A stretch of 46,449 bases of DNA from a candidate division WOR-3 bacterium. Its GTDB lineage: Bacteria > Hydrothermota > Tepidihabitantia > SM23-42 > JAOAFX01. The stretch covers positions 1 through 46,449 of the forward strand of contig JBDRWD010000014.1 in the NCBI GenBank assembly GCA_039802205.1. The letters run 5' to 3'. Shown one piece after another: positions 16,432-25,708 of the stretch. The position numbers and the translations under genes are program-made. Under the pieces are notes generated by a model. The model saw nothing but the letters and a program-made list of their open reading frames with translations, did not search any database and was not told the DNA's origin. Every line of letters starts with the position of its first letter. Position 1 is the stretch's first letter.

Positions 16432-18498
16432 CTATCTTAAGAGAACGGCCTTCCTGGTGAAGCTACCCTGTTTTGAATCTATCTTTAGGAAGTAAACACC
16501 AACAGGTACAGGTTCATTATTCCGATCTTTTCCATTCCAAATCAGCTTGCCATCAGCTGTACTTTCGAGTTCGTTTATCTTCTTGCCGAGAACATCGTAT
16601 ATTTCAAGATGTAATACTTTTTCTAAAACCAGAGGTGCCCTTATTGGATTCTGTATGCGGATGTTAATAAAATTATCCGTTTTGGTCTCTTTCACCGGTA
16701 CTCCCAGTGTGCTTAAAATCATGACTCCATAATACTCAGGATTATCCCATTGAGAGGAAGGCATGGTCGTAGGCCAGATACCATAATAATTATCACCAGG
16801 CTGGTCTAAAACATATACATAAAAGGCAACTGTATCTGCAGTCGGGGATACTGTGTAATACCATTGGAGAGCCCCCTTCTGCACCCAAGCTTCAAATTGC
16901 ATATGTCCTGATACCGTACTGGAGCGAGAAAAACCGTTACCTGATGCCCATCTCGTCCAATAGCTTGGTATTGCACGATAAATAGTAGAATCGACATTAG
17001 AAACCACAGCAAACCAATGATTACCTTCTGATGAATCACCAGCCCATGCCCGATCAAAGTTTTCATCCACATAGAAACCAACCTGGTCATAATCGGTTCT
17101 TGCCGACGCCGGAGGTATATCAACTGCATAGTAGACATATTGAGAATCGTGTTTGCAGTAGAGAATTGCACTCCCTGCTGGTCTGGGAACCCCATATTGT
17201 CCGAGAACATCCGAAATATCCCAGACTAATGCATCACTCCATTCTGCTGCTTGGATATTACCATCAATCGTTGGTACTGTCTGACGCCAGGGCACGATCA
17301 ATGTGTCCTTAAGATTAAAGGAAATTGTAGTTTGACTTGTTGTATCATTTGCCCGGTTGTTATCATTTGGTAGATTTGTGAACATCTTTATCCGATAGTT
17401 GGTACCTACTGGTCCAACTATCCAGTCTGGACTAAATGTGACCAGTGCTGTATCATTTCCGGGTAACGGACCTTGATAGGTGAATGATTGTTCATAAACA
17501 CGAACACCAGCAGAGTCAATCCAGCAGTGCACTGGAATATTGGAAATTGGGGTGGTACTGAAATTCCTGATGCGTGCAACAGGTGCCAATGAAGAGCCAG
17601 GATTTACTGCGCGGTCGGGTGTGCGAATCGCATCCACACCTACATCGTTAGGAGGAAAGTAAAGTCGGATACAAACAACCTCGTCCGGCGTTCCCTGATT
17701 GAGATAAAGTAAGAAAGTATCCCGCCACATTTCACAACCACCGGCTACCCCGGTGATTTCTGGTATCACCTGCTCATCGAGTTTTACCAATCCAGGATAA
17801 CTGAATTTTGCAATCTTGCCCTGCTGGGCACCTGTTTGAACCGACATCCATACAAATCCATTTGCGTCGTAAGCGAGACCGTATGAGGTATCGATATTTG
17901 CTATTGATCTTGCCCCGTAGGGCGTTGTCTTATAAAATTGCCATATTGCACTGGCAAAATTCGCTGAATAAAGTGAATCACCCGGATTCCACGCCAATGC
18001 CCGGTGTGGATTCAAACCTGTCCCTGGAGCAAAAGAACGTACTACAGTCCGACTGGGCCAATGAATAACACGGACATTTGCATCATAGGAAGCAAACACC
18101 GTATCGCCCCGGGAGGTCATATCACGCCAGCCCCAGTTATTCGCAGGTACCCCGGGTTGATTGAAAGAATCTATAAGTGCAAGAGTTCTCAAGTCATAGA
18201 CATAAATTTCCGCAGGATCACCAGTGGAAAATCCACCCTCGGAAACCCATAGAAGTGTATCACCTACCGGGGTTAAACCAACATGATAAGTATCAGGTAG
18301 CGAAATACGCCATTCAATTGAGTAAGGAATAGAAAGTGTAAACGGAAGCCTCTTTAGATTTCCTTTGGTTTCCAACGGGGTATCAGTTATCTGAAGAATC
18401 TGTGAATTCGTGGTTGGTGTTAAGGCTGGACCGGTTTCAGTGCCGAAGAGTGGAAGCAACAATGCTATCACTCCCCCAAGAACTATTTTGTACTTCAT
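16432..18498 (-). CDS. secreted CBM9-like protein with type IX-type sorting tail
   Basis: A 688-residue exported protein. It begins with a signal peptide (MKYKIVLGGVIALLLPLFG). An N-terminal propeller-like region follows, then a CARDB-like domain (near VGVDAIRTPDRAVNPGS), then a CBM9/DOMON-like beta-sandwich starting PTIDGNIQAAEW (roughly 410-590). The last 70 residues (YDVLGKKINELES...NNEPVPVGVYFLKI, ending RKAVLLR) form a FlgD/Por-type sorting tail. AGGGGGTG lies before the chosen ATG; a longer frame would bury the signal peptide. It probably binds sugars at the cell surface. Confidence 0.8.
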   Translation of the reverse strand: MKYKIVLGGVIALLLPLFGTETGPALTPTTNSQILQITDTPLETKGNLKRLPFTLSIPYSIEWRISLPDTYHVGLTPVGDTLLWVSEGGFSTGDPAEIYVYDLRTLALIDSFNQPGVPANNWGWRDMTSRGDTVFASYDANVRVIHWPSRTVVRSFAPGTGLNPHRALAWNPGDSLYSANFASAIWQFYKTTPYGARSIANIDTSYGLAYDANGFVWMSVQTGAQQGKIAKFSYPGLVKLDEQVIPEITGVAGGCEMWRDTFLLYLNQGTPDEVVCIRLYFPPNDVGVDAIRTPDRAVNPGSSLAPVARIRNFSTTPISNIPVHCWIDSAGVRVYEQSFTYQGPLPGNDTALVTFSPDWIVGPVGTNYRIKMFTNLPNDNNRANDTTSQTTISFNLKDTLIVPWRQTVPTIDGNIQAAEWSDALVWDISDVLGQYGVPRPAGSAILYCKHDSQYVYYAVDIPPASARTDYDQVGFYVDENFDRAWAGDSSEGNHWFAVVSNVDSTIYRAIPSYWTRWASGNGFSRSSTVSGHMQFEAWVQKGALQWYYTVSPTADTVAFYVYVLDQPGDNYYGIWPTTMPSSQWDNPEYYGVMILSTLGVPVKETKTDNFINIRIQNPIRAPLVLEKVLHLEIYDVLGKKINELESTADGKLIWNGKDRNNEPVPVGVYFLKIDSKQGSFTRKAVLLR

Positions 18499-18547
18499 AT
18501 CACACCCCCTTTTGGTTATATTTATAATGATACCTAGACTATGGTTA

Positions 18548-18575
18548 ATTATATATAAAAATAATAAATTGTCCA
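18548..18575 (-). promoter_or_regulatory. promoter of the secreted CBM9-like gene
   Basis: TGGACA (18570-18575), 16 bp, TATAAT (18548-18553). The leader to the ATG at 18498 is about 40 bases and contains a Shine-Dalgarno, so this is the leadered form of the same promoter type. Confidence 0.6.
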
Positions 18576-18584
18576 TCAATTATT

Positions 18585-19319
18585 TTACTCCCGGATTTTC
18601 CCCTGCATAGGAACAAATCGCACTGGAATAAGTTCTTGTTTTTCTAATTTATTTTTCTCTTTTCGGTAAAGAACGAGCATCTGCCACTCGTCACCCTCTG
18701 GCACGACGAGCCGGCCTCCTGGAGCAAGTTGCTCAATTAAGGGTTCAGGAACCCGAGGAGCAGCACAAGTTATTATTATCGCATCAAATGGTGCTTTTTC
18801 AGGCCAGCCTAAAAAACCATCACCGCATTTTACATGGATGTTCTTATAACCGAGCCTTTCCAAACGATTTCTTGCAGAATTCGCCAATTCCGGAATGATT
18901 TCGATTGTATAAACCTCTCTCGCAATTAGGGCAAGGACTGCTGCCTGATAACCTGAACCGGTGCCAATTTCGAGTACCCGTTCATTACCCTTTAATTCCA
19001 AGACTTCCGTCATTAATGCCACAATATAAGGCTGAGAGATGGTTTGACCTTCACCAATCGGTAATGGACCATCCGAATAGGCATATTTTTCATATTCCTT
19101 AGGGACAAATTTATGGCGCTCAACCTTTAGTAAGGCATTTATCACATTGGAATCTTTAATTCCCCGTGCAACTATTTGTTCTTCAACCATTTGGCGTCGT
19201 GCCTGCTCATCCCACCCAACACCTTTGTGAGTATTTTGGTGGCAATTAACGACGAAAAGAATTATAAAAAATATCCTCAGAAAATTTGAAATCTTGTTAT
19301 TCAATTGCTCAATGACCAT
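18585..19319 (-). CDS. pcm: exported protein-L-isoaspartate O-methyltransferase
   Basis: PCMT methylates isoaspartyl residues in aged proteins to start their repair. The 244-residue protein has the family core: RHKFVPKEYEKYAYSDGPLPIGEGQTISQPYIVA is represented by its PIGEGQTISQPY motif, and SAM motif I is VLEIGTGSGYQAA. It also has an N-terminal hydrophobic segment (about 12-25) ending in VVNC at C26, a possible lipoprotein signal with an unusual Asn at -1. It is therefore predicted to act outside the cytoplasm. It lies 46 bases after the Roadblock gene and may be the last gene of the chemosensory operon. Confidence 0.9.
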   Translation of the reverse strand: MVIEQLNNKISNFLRIFFIILFVVNCHQNTHKGVGWDEQARRQMVEEQIVARGIKDSNVINALLKVERHKFVPKEYEKYAYSDGPLPIGEGQTISQPYIVALMTEVLELKGNERVLEIGTGSGYQAAVLALIAREVYTIEIIPELANSARNRLERLGYKNIHVKCGDGFLGWPEKAPFDAIIITCAAPRVPEPLIEQLAPGGRLVVPEGDEWQMLVLYRKEKNKLEKQELIPVRFVPMQGKIRE

Positions 19320-19365
19320 GAACCTAAAGTTTTAATCCTTAGATTTCATGTGATTGACTGTAATT

Positions 19366-19665
19366 TTAAATTTTTTCAAACTTTATTTTGATCAATCCTA
19401 AATTGGCGTCTTTTTCGGCAATTAGGAAAAGAACACCTTCTTCCTTTGCCCGGAGGAGAAAAACGATGCTGTCGGTATAAAAAATTACTGAAGATTTTTC
19501 CGCTTTAAAACTCTTTTTCAGCTGGTTGACAATTTTTGCTGCCATTGCACCAAATTTTTCTGGATCATAGCCATGAATAAATTGGCTGTTAACGATAAAT
19601 CCATCAAAAGTCGCCAGACCAGCGCCCAGAACTTTAGGAATTTTAGTCAGCTGTCCCAAATCCAT
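19366..19665 (-). CDS. stand-alone Roadblock/LC7 domain protein
   Basis: A 99-residue protein made of one Roadblock/LC7 domain, recognised by the N-terminal helix (LGQLTKIPKVLGAGLATFDGFIVNS) and the strand-helix ending VLFLIAEKDANLGLIKIKF. Family members such as MglB are dimeric regulators of small Ras-like GTPases. No MglA-like GTPase is in the window. It starts two bases after the TPR-Roadblock gene, whose C-terminal domain is of the same type, so the two could form a heterodimer. Confidence 0.75.
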   Translation of the reverse strand: MDLGQLTKIPKVLGAGLATFDGFIVNSQFIHGYDPEKFGAMAAKIVNQLKKSFKAEKSSVIFYTDSIVFLLRAKEEGVLFLIAEKDANLGLIKIKFEKI

Positions 19666-19667
19666 AA

Positions 19668-20723
19668 TTACCCCAATATCTTGCGTATTTCTTCAATAAT
19701 GCGGCGGGCATAAACAAAGATTAATCCTGGTTTTGCTTCTGGTTGGGTGATTATACCTAATAATGATTCACCCGCTGTGACCACACATATCGTCTCATCA
19801 CTCTTCTCGAGAATAAATCTATCTAAATGTCCAACTTTCAGAAATTGAAAAGCATTTTCAGCTTCATTAAAAATACCTGCAAGGAGTGCTGAGATTTCTT
19901 CGATGTCTTCTCTTCCCTCGTAGTAATTTTGAACGAGTAATCCATCGCGGGCGAGGATAAACGCCCCCTTAACTGTTTTTATGCCGAGCAATTTTTTCAT
20001 TGGTTCGTTAAGAGAGTCAAGCGGGCTTATCTTTTCTACTACCTTCTCTTCCAAAACCGGTTCGAATCCAATTTCCGGAAGAACCGAGGTGGTTTCTAAT
20101 TCTGTACGCATGACGATTTCTTTAGGCGGGGTTATCTCCTCAGATTTCGCCGGTTCTACAACTTCAAGTTTGGATTCGGGTTGGATTTCGGTCTCTACAA
20201 CAGTTTGTGGTTCAATTTTCTCTATCAATTCTTCAATAGGGAGCCGTGGCTTAATTTCTTCCTGAGGCACCGCCACCATTTCCGGGATTATTTTACTCGT
20301 CTCCTCTAAAACCCCAGGTGTCTCTTTTGTACTTTCCACAAGACTTGGTTTTGGTCGGAGCAATTCCAATTCTTGCTTTGCCTCTTTATTTTCAGGATTT
20401 ATCTTTAAGGTAGCTTCATAAAATTTGATGGCCTTTTCATAATCACCGAGACGCTTGTAAATATGGCCGAGATAAAGATTTTCGTTTTCGCTTTCCTTCG
20501 CTTGTTCGTATATTTCTTCCAAAATTTTTTGTGCCTGTTCAATATCACCTTTTAGATAATATGCCCGGCCCAAGATAATTTTGCCTAAGGTATAATTAGG
20601 ATTTCGACTCAAACCATCTTTAAGAATGGAGATTGCTTCATCAATCATTCCCGATGTTAGATAGACATCAGCCAGGGTCGCAAATATCAATGCCTTGGAA
20701 TCCATTGCTAATTCATCGGCCAT
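19668..20723 (-). CDS. TPR protein with C-terminal Roadblock/LC7 domain
   Basis: A 351-residue protein. Residues 1-130 hold about three to four TPR motifs (for example YEKAIKFYEATLKINPENKEA). Residues 130-230 are an acidic, Pro/Glu/Val-rich linker. Residues 235-351 are a Roadblock-like domain (LLGIKTVKGAFILARDGLLVQNYY onwards). It sits 14 bases after the large TPR gene and two before the lone Roadblock gene. The architecture suggests a scaffold joining protein contacts to a Roadblock dimer. The function is not established. Confidence 0.75.
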   Translation of the reverse strand: MADELAMDSKALIFATLADVYLTSGMIDEAISILKDGLSRNPNYTLGKIILGRAYYLKGDIEQAQKILEEIYEQAKESENENLYLGHIYKRLGDYEKAIKFYEATLKINPENKEAKQELELLRPKPSLVESTKETPGVLEETSKIIPEMVAVPQEEIKPRLPIEELIEKIEPQTVVETEIQPESKLEVVEPAKSEEITPPKEIVMRTELETTSVLPEIGFEPVLEEKVVEKISPLDSLNEPMKKLLGIKTVKGAFILARDGLLVQNYYEGREDIEEISALLAGIFNEAENAFQFLKVGHLDRFILEKSDETICVVTAGESLLGIITQPEAKPGLIFVYARRIIEEIRKILG

Positions 20724-20737
20724 TGGCTATTCTCCCT

Positions 20738-23134
20738 TCAAACTTGCGATTTTAAAAATTCCATCATCTCCATAGTTATATTAAGGCAGTGAGTGATCTT
20801 GCTCGCCAATTCTTCATCGGGACTTAAAAGCATCGCTTTTTTCCAGTAGCTGCACGCCTCTTCAAATTTACCTTCTTGCACAGCAATAATACCCAAATGG
20901 TAATGGGCTAGTGGTTTAGCAGGTTCAAGCTCAATTGCCCGTTCAAAATAGCTGCGGGCTTGCTGCCGCTCATTTTTTTCCAGATGATATATACCGGCGA
21001 CCTCATAAAAATCATATAGCTCAGGCTTTTCTTGTTCAAGGAGATTCAAATACTTTGCCGCAGCCTCTAGGTCTTTCTTTTTTACCATAATTTTTGCCAA
21101 ACCTAAGTTTACATTAATATCAGCAGGATTTCGTTGATACAATTCTTGATATATCTTTGCAGCCTCATCAAGTTCATTCAATTCTAAACTTAAGTTAGCA
21201 ATTTCGCGCAGATAATCCGGATTGTCCTTCTGAATTTGCAAAAGATTTTGGTATTTTCTTTTTGCTTCCTTCAAACGTCCTAAAGATTTGAGCAAATTGG
21301 CAAGATATAATGTTGAATCAATATCATCAGGATGGCGTTGTGTGTAATTCTCCAGCTGATTCAAAGCGTCATCGATATTCCCAGCTTGGAAAAGAATGCG
21401 TGATTTCAAGACCACTGCCTCGCTCATCTCCGGCACCAATTTCAATGCCTCATCAACCATGTTCAATGCTTTGTCAAATTCATTTTTCTTTAAAAAATTT
21501 TCGGCTTCCTGAATGTAATCCTGAGGAGTTGGTATTTCTAATGTCGGAAAGAATTCTTCTACTTCTTCTGCAATTTTTTCCTTCACCTGTTCCTCAATCT
21601 TTGCCGGGGTGTAATACAAATTATGTTCATATAATTCCGGAGCCAAGGCAATACGGTATTTTTCTTTCTCGTAATTAGGTTCAATTTCCATCCCCTTACG
21701 GATATGTGAAAGACCTTCTTCAAACTGTCCGGTCTTCATCAGCAGAAAACCTAAATTATAATATCCCCCTGCATATCCGGGGGCCGCATTAATTACACTC
21801 CGGAACGCATTAACCGCTTCCTCGTCGCGACCCAGTTCGGCATAAACCAAACCCTTAAAGAAGTTGCCATCCACCGATTCATCTTTGAAAAGTTTTAAAA
21901 CCTGTTCGTAATCACCTTTCTTATATAGATACATCCCTAAATTATACCTTGCCTCTTCACTTCCCTGAGCTATAGCGTCTTTTAGAATATTTACTCCTTC
22001 TTCGATTTGATTAGTAAGATAGAGGGCCAAACCAAGATTTGCCCGCGCGGGTAAATATTTATTATCAACAGCGAGTGCCTTCTCAAAATAACTCTTTGCT
22101 TGAGAGAAATTGTGTTTCTTGAAATAAACAACACCCAGACCATTGAGTCCTTTAATAGAAAGTGAATCGAGCTCCAGACATTTTGAGAAGTTATTTAATG
22201 CCTCATCTATTTTGTTAAGAAAAAGATGCACTTCGCCGAGCGCGGCATGGAGTTCGGCGTCTTCGCTATTCAGTTTCAACGCTTCTTCAAATTCCCGTTT
22301 TGCTTCGGTAAATAATCCTTTGTTTCGGTAGGTCATACCTAAATTAAAATGCACCTGATATTCATTAACCGAACTCTTGGGAATTCCTAATTGTTCTTTC
22401 AAAAATTCAAGATATCCCCGGTGCTCTTTAAGTTCAATAGGTAAATTGGGTTCAAACTGGGCAAGGGCAGGATTGAGTTGAATTGCTTTTTTGATTTCTT
22501 CCCGACCTTCTTTGTGCAAGCCCTTTTCACCCAGCGCAAAGCCCAAAAAGAAATGGGCCTCCGCCGAAGAGGGGTCAAGCGTAATTGCTTCCTGAAAATT
22601 CTTTATCGCTAAATCAATAATTCCTTTGTTGAAATATATCTCACCGAGCAGACGATAGCCTTCTGGAGAAATTTTAATCTCCAAACTCTTTTTTATCTCC
22701 TCTAAGGCGTCGTCATATTTTCCCAAATTTTTCAGGGTGATACCTAATCCAAAATGTGCCTCATAAGAACCAGGATTGAAATCAAGAATTTTGCGGTAAT
22801 AAATGATCGCCTGTGAATAACGATTTAATTTTCGATAAGTGTCGGCGAGCTCCAAGGTTTTGCGCTCGTCAAATGGTTCCACTTCAATATGATGGGCAAG
22901 TTCTTTGACTTTGCTTTCAAGCTTTCCTGACTTCTTCAAGATTATTTCCAAGTTATTCCGTGCCAGGGTAAAATTGGGGTCAATGCTTAGAGCCTTCTCC
23001 AGTTCCTGAATTGCCTCTTCATAAAGCCCTTTATTATAATATACCACCGCAAGATTATTGTGGGCTCCCGGATCGTTGTCCGGGATGCGCTCTGCAAAAC
23101 TTTTTAAAACTTTATACTCCTCAGGAGATATCAT
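20738..23134 (-). CDS. large TPR repeat protein
   Basis: A 798-residue protein built almost wholly of tetratricopeptide repeats, seen as recurring A-x3-Y/F...ALxLxP-x-(A)-x-AHxxLG patterns such as YEEAIQELEKALSIDPNFTLARNNL and FERAIELEPAKPLAHYHLG. There is no signal peptide or membrane segment, so it is cytoplasmic. Two solenoids are separated by a less regular segment around residues 500-540. It lies four bases after cheC and is clearly in its operon, so it probably scaffolds the chemosensory output. Confidence 0.85.
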   Translation of the reverse strand: MISPEEYKVLKSFAERIPDNDPGAHNNLAVVYYNKGLYEEAIQELEKALSIDPNFTLARNNLEIILKKSGKLESKVKELAHHIEVEPFDERKTLELADTYRKLNRYSQAIIYYRKILDFNPGSYEAHFGLGITLKNLGKYDDALEEIKKSLEIKISPEGYRLLGEIYFNKGIIDLAIKNFQEAITLDPSSAEAHFFLGFALGEKGLHKEGREEIKKAIQLNPALAQFEPNLPIELKEHRGYLEFLKEQLGIPKSSVNEYQVHFNLGMTYRNKGLFTEAKREFEEALKLNSEDAELHAALGEVHLFLNKIDEALNNFSKCLELDSLSIKGLNGLGVVYFKKHNFSQAKSYFEKALAVDNKYLPARANLGLALYLTNQIEEGVNILKDAIAQGSEEARYNLGMYLYKKGDYEQVLKLFKDESVDGNFFKGLVYAELGRDEEAVNAFRSVINAAPGYAGGYYNLGFLLMKTGQFEEGLSHIRKGMEIEPNYEKEKYRIALAPELYEHNLYYTPAKIEEQVKEKIAEEVEEFFPTLEIPTPQDYIQEAENFLKKNEFDKALNMVDEALKLVPEMSEAVVLKSRILFQAGNIDDALNQLENYTQRHPDDIDSTLYLANLLKSLGRLKEAKRKYQNLLQIQKDNPDYLREIANLSLELNELDEAAKIYQELYQRNPADINVNLGLAKIMVKKKDLEAAAKYLNLLEQEKPELYDFYEVAGIYHLEKNERQQARSYFERAIELEPAKPLAHYHLGIIAVQEGKFEEACSYWKKAMLLSPDEELASKITHCLNITMEMMEFLKSQV

Positions 23135-23138
23135 AACC

Positions 23139-23750
23139 CTATATTAAATTTAGTTTCTTCAACATTATTTCTAAGCTAGAATTATCGGGTAATAAAAGAA
23201 AATATGCGGAAAGAGGTTTATTGAAATCACCGAAATCGAATTGTGTTTCAATGCAGAAAATAAAATCTTTTTCGTTGCCAAATTCCACAATAACGCTTGA
23301 AAGGACCGCACCTACCATATCAATGATCATCCCGGGTACTGAGGGGAGTATCAAAAGTCCCAACAGTTCACCAAGTGCATTCATATATGAACAAGAAAGA
23401 ATATTGGATACTTCCTTGAGAAGCGATTCCTGTAATTCAATTGTGCTTTCTTGCCCCTCGGGCATCAATAAACGTGTCAGTTCTTGAGCATCCTCATAGG
23501 GATATAAAAGCAGTGTCCTCCCAGTCAAATCGCCAAGAAAATACAAAAGAACCGATGCCACGATATCATTTGGGTCGGCAATTTTTAAAATAACATCTTC
23601 CAGTTGTCCGGTATAGAGTTTTGGAACCCTTATCATAACCTTTTTGCCGAGTAGTTGAGAAAGCGAAGTGGCAGCATGCCCACCTCCAATATTGGCTACC
23701 TCTGTAAGGGCATCAATCTGTTTTGTCGTGAGATTTTTAGCATCAATCAT
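23139..23750 (-). CDS. cheC: CheC-type CheY-P phosphatase
   Basis: CheC removes phosphate from CheY-P. The 203-residue protein has both phosphatase signatures: E17-x2-N20 in LTEVANIGGGHAATSLS and E113-x2-N116 in LLKEVSNILSCSY. That makes it of the two-site CheC class rather than CheX. The start overlaps the end of cheA by eight bases. In firmicutes CheC often pairs with the deamidase CheD, which is not seen here. Confidence 0.9.
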   Translation of the reverse strand: MIDAKNLTTKQIDALTEVANIGGGHAATSLSQLLGKKVMIRVPKLYTGQLEDVILKIADPNDIVASVLLYFLGDLTGRTLLLYPYEDAQELTRLLMPEGQESTIELQESLLKEVSNILSCSYMNALGELLGLLILPSVPGMIIDMVGAVLSSVIVEFGNEKDFIFCIETQFDFGDFNKPLSAYFLLLPDNSSLEIMLKKLNLI

Positions 23751-25254
23751 TTAACCCCCTGGGATCGAGAATCAAAATTGGTTTACCATCCCCATAAATA
23801 GCACATCCTGAATACAGCGTTGCCGGAAGCAATTTATCAATTTTTTTAACCACCATCTCTTCCTCCCCTAAGATTTCATCAACAATAAAGCCGCGTCTTT
23901 TACCCTCATATTCCACCACAACCACTGATTTCCTCCCTGGTTTTGAAAAACCCCCCAATTTTTCATTCACTCGGACTAAGGGAAGAATACTATTCCTCAA
24001 TTTGATAAGTTCATGTCCATGGACCGTTTGAATATTGCGGTCATCAATGTAGAAAGTTTCCCGGACATAGCTTAAGGGTAAGGCAAACCGCTGTCCATCT
24101 AAGCGCAGGATAAAGGTCCGGAGCACGGCCAGGCTGATGGGAAGTTCCATGATAAACTCTGAACCTTTCCCCTTTTGGGATTTTATCTCAAGTCGACCAC
24201 CCAGCTCTTTAACGCAAGAATTAACAATGTCAAGCCCCACTCCCCGGCCGGAAACGGCCGAAACTTCTCTTTTTGTGGAGAAATCACTCCTTAGTAAGAA
24301 TTTATAAACCTCCTCAGTGGTCAACTTTCGAGCGGCATCTTCATCTACTAACCCCTTCTCCACCGCAATTTTTCTTATCTCATCAGGATCAATTCCTCGG
24401 CCGGTATCTGCTACAATTATTTTTATTTGCTGCCTCTCCCGGTAAGCCTCTAACATTATCTTACCTTTTTGTTCAATACCGTGGTCAAGGGCATTACGCA
24501 GTAAATGGAGTATGGGCTCACGTAAAACATCAATAATTGAGCGGTCCACCTCCAGTTCAGCTCCTTTTACCACGAACTCCACTTCTTTATTCTGTTTTTT
24601 AGCCTCGTCCCTTAACCAGCGCGGGAAAAAGTCAAAAACTGTAGATAGCGGGAGCATCCGCAGACGCATGACCTCATCCTGAAGGGCAGTGATAAACCTT
24701 CCCATACTTTCGATCAGAAACTGAAGTTCCCTGTTGGCTATTTCCGAACTCAATTTTAAAAGCCTTGATTTTAAAATGAGCAATTCATTGGTGAGATTAA
24801 ACAAACTATCTATCTTCGCCATTTTTATCTTAATTTCGCCCGTCTCAAACCTCAACATGGAGGGACGTTCAAACTCCACTCTCTTGCCTTCTTTAATATC
24901 CTCACAAATTTTACATAATTCATCAGCCGAAGGTAGTTTATCATTATCTTTTAGTGCCCTTAAAAATTTAGTGAAATAATCAACAACGCTGAAAAGAAAT
25001 TCAATAAGTTGCTTTTCAATTTCCCCCTTTCTTTTCGGTTCGGAGAGCAAATCCTCAGCCAGGTGGCTCAATCGACCCAACTCCTCAAAACCCATCGTCT
25101 GCGCCATGCCCTTAATAGTATGTAGAATCCGAAAAACCTCCAAAATTGCATTGCGATTTTGGGGTTCCTTTTCGAGATTTAACAACTCACTCTCCAGTTG
25201 CCTTATGAATGACTCGGTTTCACTAATAAAAAGTGGTAAATATTCCTCAAGCAT
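23743..25254 (-). CDS. cheA: chemotaxis histidine kinase CheA, without P2
   Basis: A 503-residue CheA. The Hpt domain carries the phosphorylated H45 in ILHTIKGMAQTMGF. After a linker of about 30 residues comes the P3 dimerisation domain, then the HATPase with HLLRNALDHGIE, DTGRGIDP and GRGVGLDIV, and a C-terminal CheW-like P5 domain ending GDGKPILILDPRGL. There is no room for a P2 CheY-binding domain, so CheY must dock directly. Start at 25254, six bases after cheY. Confidence 0.95.
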   Translation of the reverse strand: MLEEYLPLFISETESFIRQLESELLNLEKEPQNRNAILEVFRILHTIKGMAQTMGFEELGRLSHLAEDLLSEPKRKGEIEKQLIEFLFSVVDYFTKFLRALKDNDKLPSADELCKICEDIKEGKRVEFERPSMLRFETGEIKIKMAKIDSLFNLTNELLILKSRLLKLSSEIANRELQFLIESMGRFITALQDEVMRLRMLPLSTVFDFFPRWLRDEAKKQNKEVEFVVKGAELEVDRSIIDVLREPILHLLRNALDHGIEQKGKIMLEAYRERQQIKIIVADTGRGIDPDEIRKIAVEKGLVDEDAARKLTTEEVYKFLLRSDFSTKREVSAVSGRGVGLDIVNSCVKELGGRLEIKSQKGKGSEFIMELPISLAVLRTFILRLDGQRFALPLSYVRETFYIDDRNIQTVHGHELIKLRNSILPLVRVNEKLGGFSKPGRKSVVVVEYEGKRRGFIVDEILGEEEMVVKKIDKLLPATLYSGCAIYGDGKPILILDPRGLND

Positions 25255-25260
25255 CTTGGT

Positions 25261-25620
25261 TTACTTCTTCATGATTCTTTCTATAGACTCCAACACCCGA
25301 GAAGGTTGGAATGGCTTCACAACATAGTCAATTGCCCCGGCTTGAACTGCCTCCAGGACAAGTGCCTGTTGACCCATAGCTGAAACCATCAAAATCTTTG
25401 CCTTGGGATCGATTTTTTTGATTTCTTTAACCGCCTCAATACCACTCATATCCGGCATGATGATATCCATTGTTACCAGGTCTGGTTTTAGTTCCTTATA
25501 CCTTTCCACTGCTTCCTTACCTGTGGCTGCTTCTCCACAAACTGTATGCCCACCCTTTTCTAAAATATCGGTGAGCATTCGACGCATGAACATTGCGTCG
25601 TCAACCACCAGAATTCTCAT
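25261..25620 (-). CDS. cheY: CheY-type single-domain response regulator
   Basis: A 119-residue receiver domain with the acidic pair D7/D8, the phosphoacceptor D52 in TMDIIMPDMSG, S80 at the switch Thr/Ser position and K102 in VVKPF. There is no output domain. A strong AAGGAGG precedes the ATG. It is the first gene after an internal promoter, so cheY-cheA-cheC and the TPR/Roadblock genes can be expressed apart from the receptor and CheW. With no flagellar gene in view, its target is unknown. Confidence 0.95.
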   Translation of the reverse strand: MRILVVDDAMFMRRMLTDILEKGGHTVCGEAATGKEAVERYKELKPDLVTMDIIMPDMSGIEAVKEIKKIDPKAKILMVSAMGQQALVLEAVQAGAIDYVVKPFQPSRVLESIERIMKK

Positions 25621-25676
25621 TTAACCTCCTTTTTCCCTAATCCCCAATGAGCGGAAACGTATTCCATAGTAAATTA

Positions 25677-25704
25677 ATTTTATCTTAATTTTTAAAAAAG
25701 TCAA
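25677..25704 (-). promoter_or_regulatory. internal promoter before cheY
   Basis: TTGACT (25699-25704), 16 bp, TAAAAT (25677-25682), in the 88-base gap between cheW and cheY. The leader of about 50 bases carries an AAGGAGG Shine-Dalgarno. Confidence 0.6.
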
Positions 25705-25708
25705 TACT

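Noticed and set aside
18585-19319. PCMT acting as the missing receptor methyltransferase in place of CheR
   Set aside because: It has standard isoaspartyl-methyltransferase motifs and an export-like N-terminus, and the receptor lacks recognisable methylation sites.
20738-23134. CRISPR-like or tandem DNA repeats in the TPR gene
   Set aside because: The periodicity is at the protein level (34-residue TPRs); the DNA copies are not identical and have no spacers.
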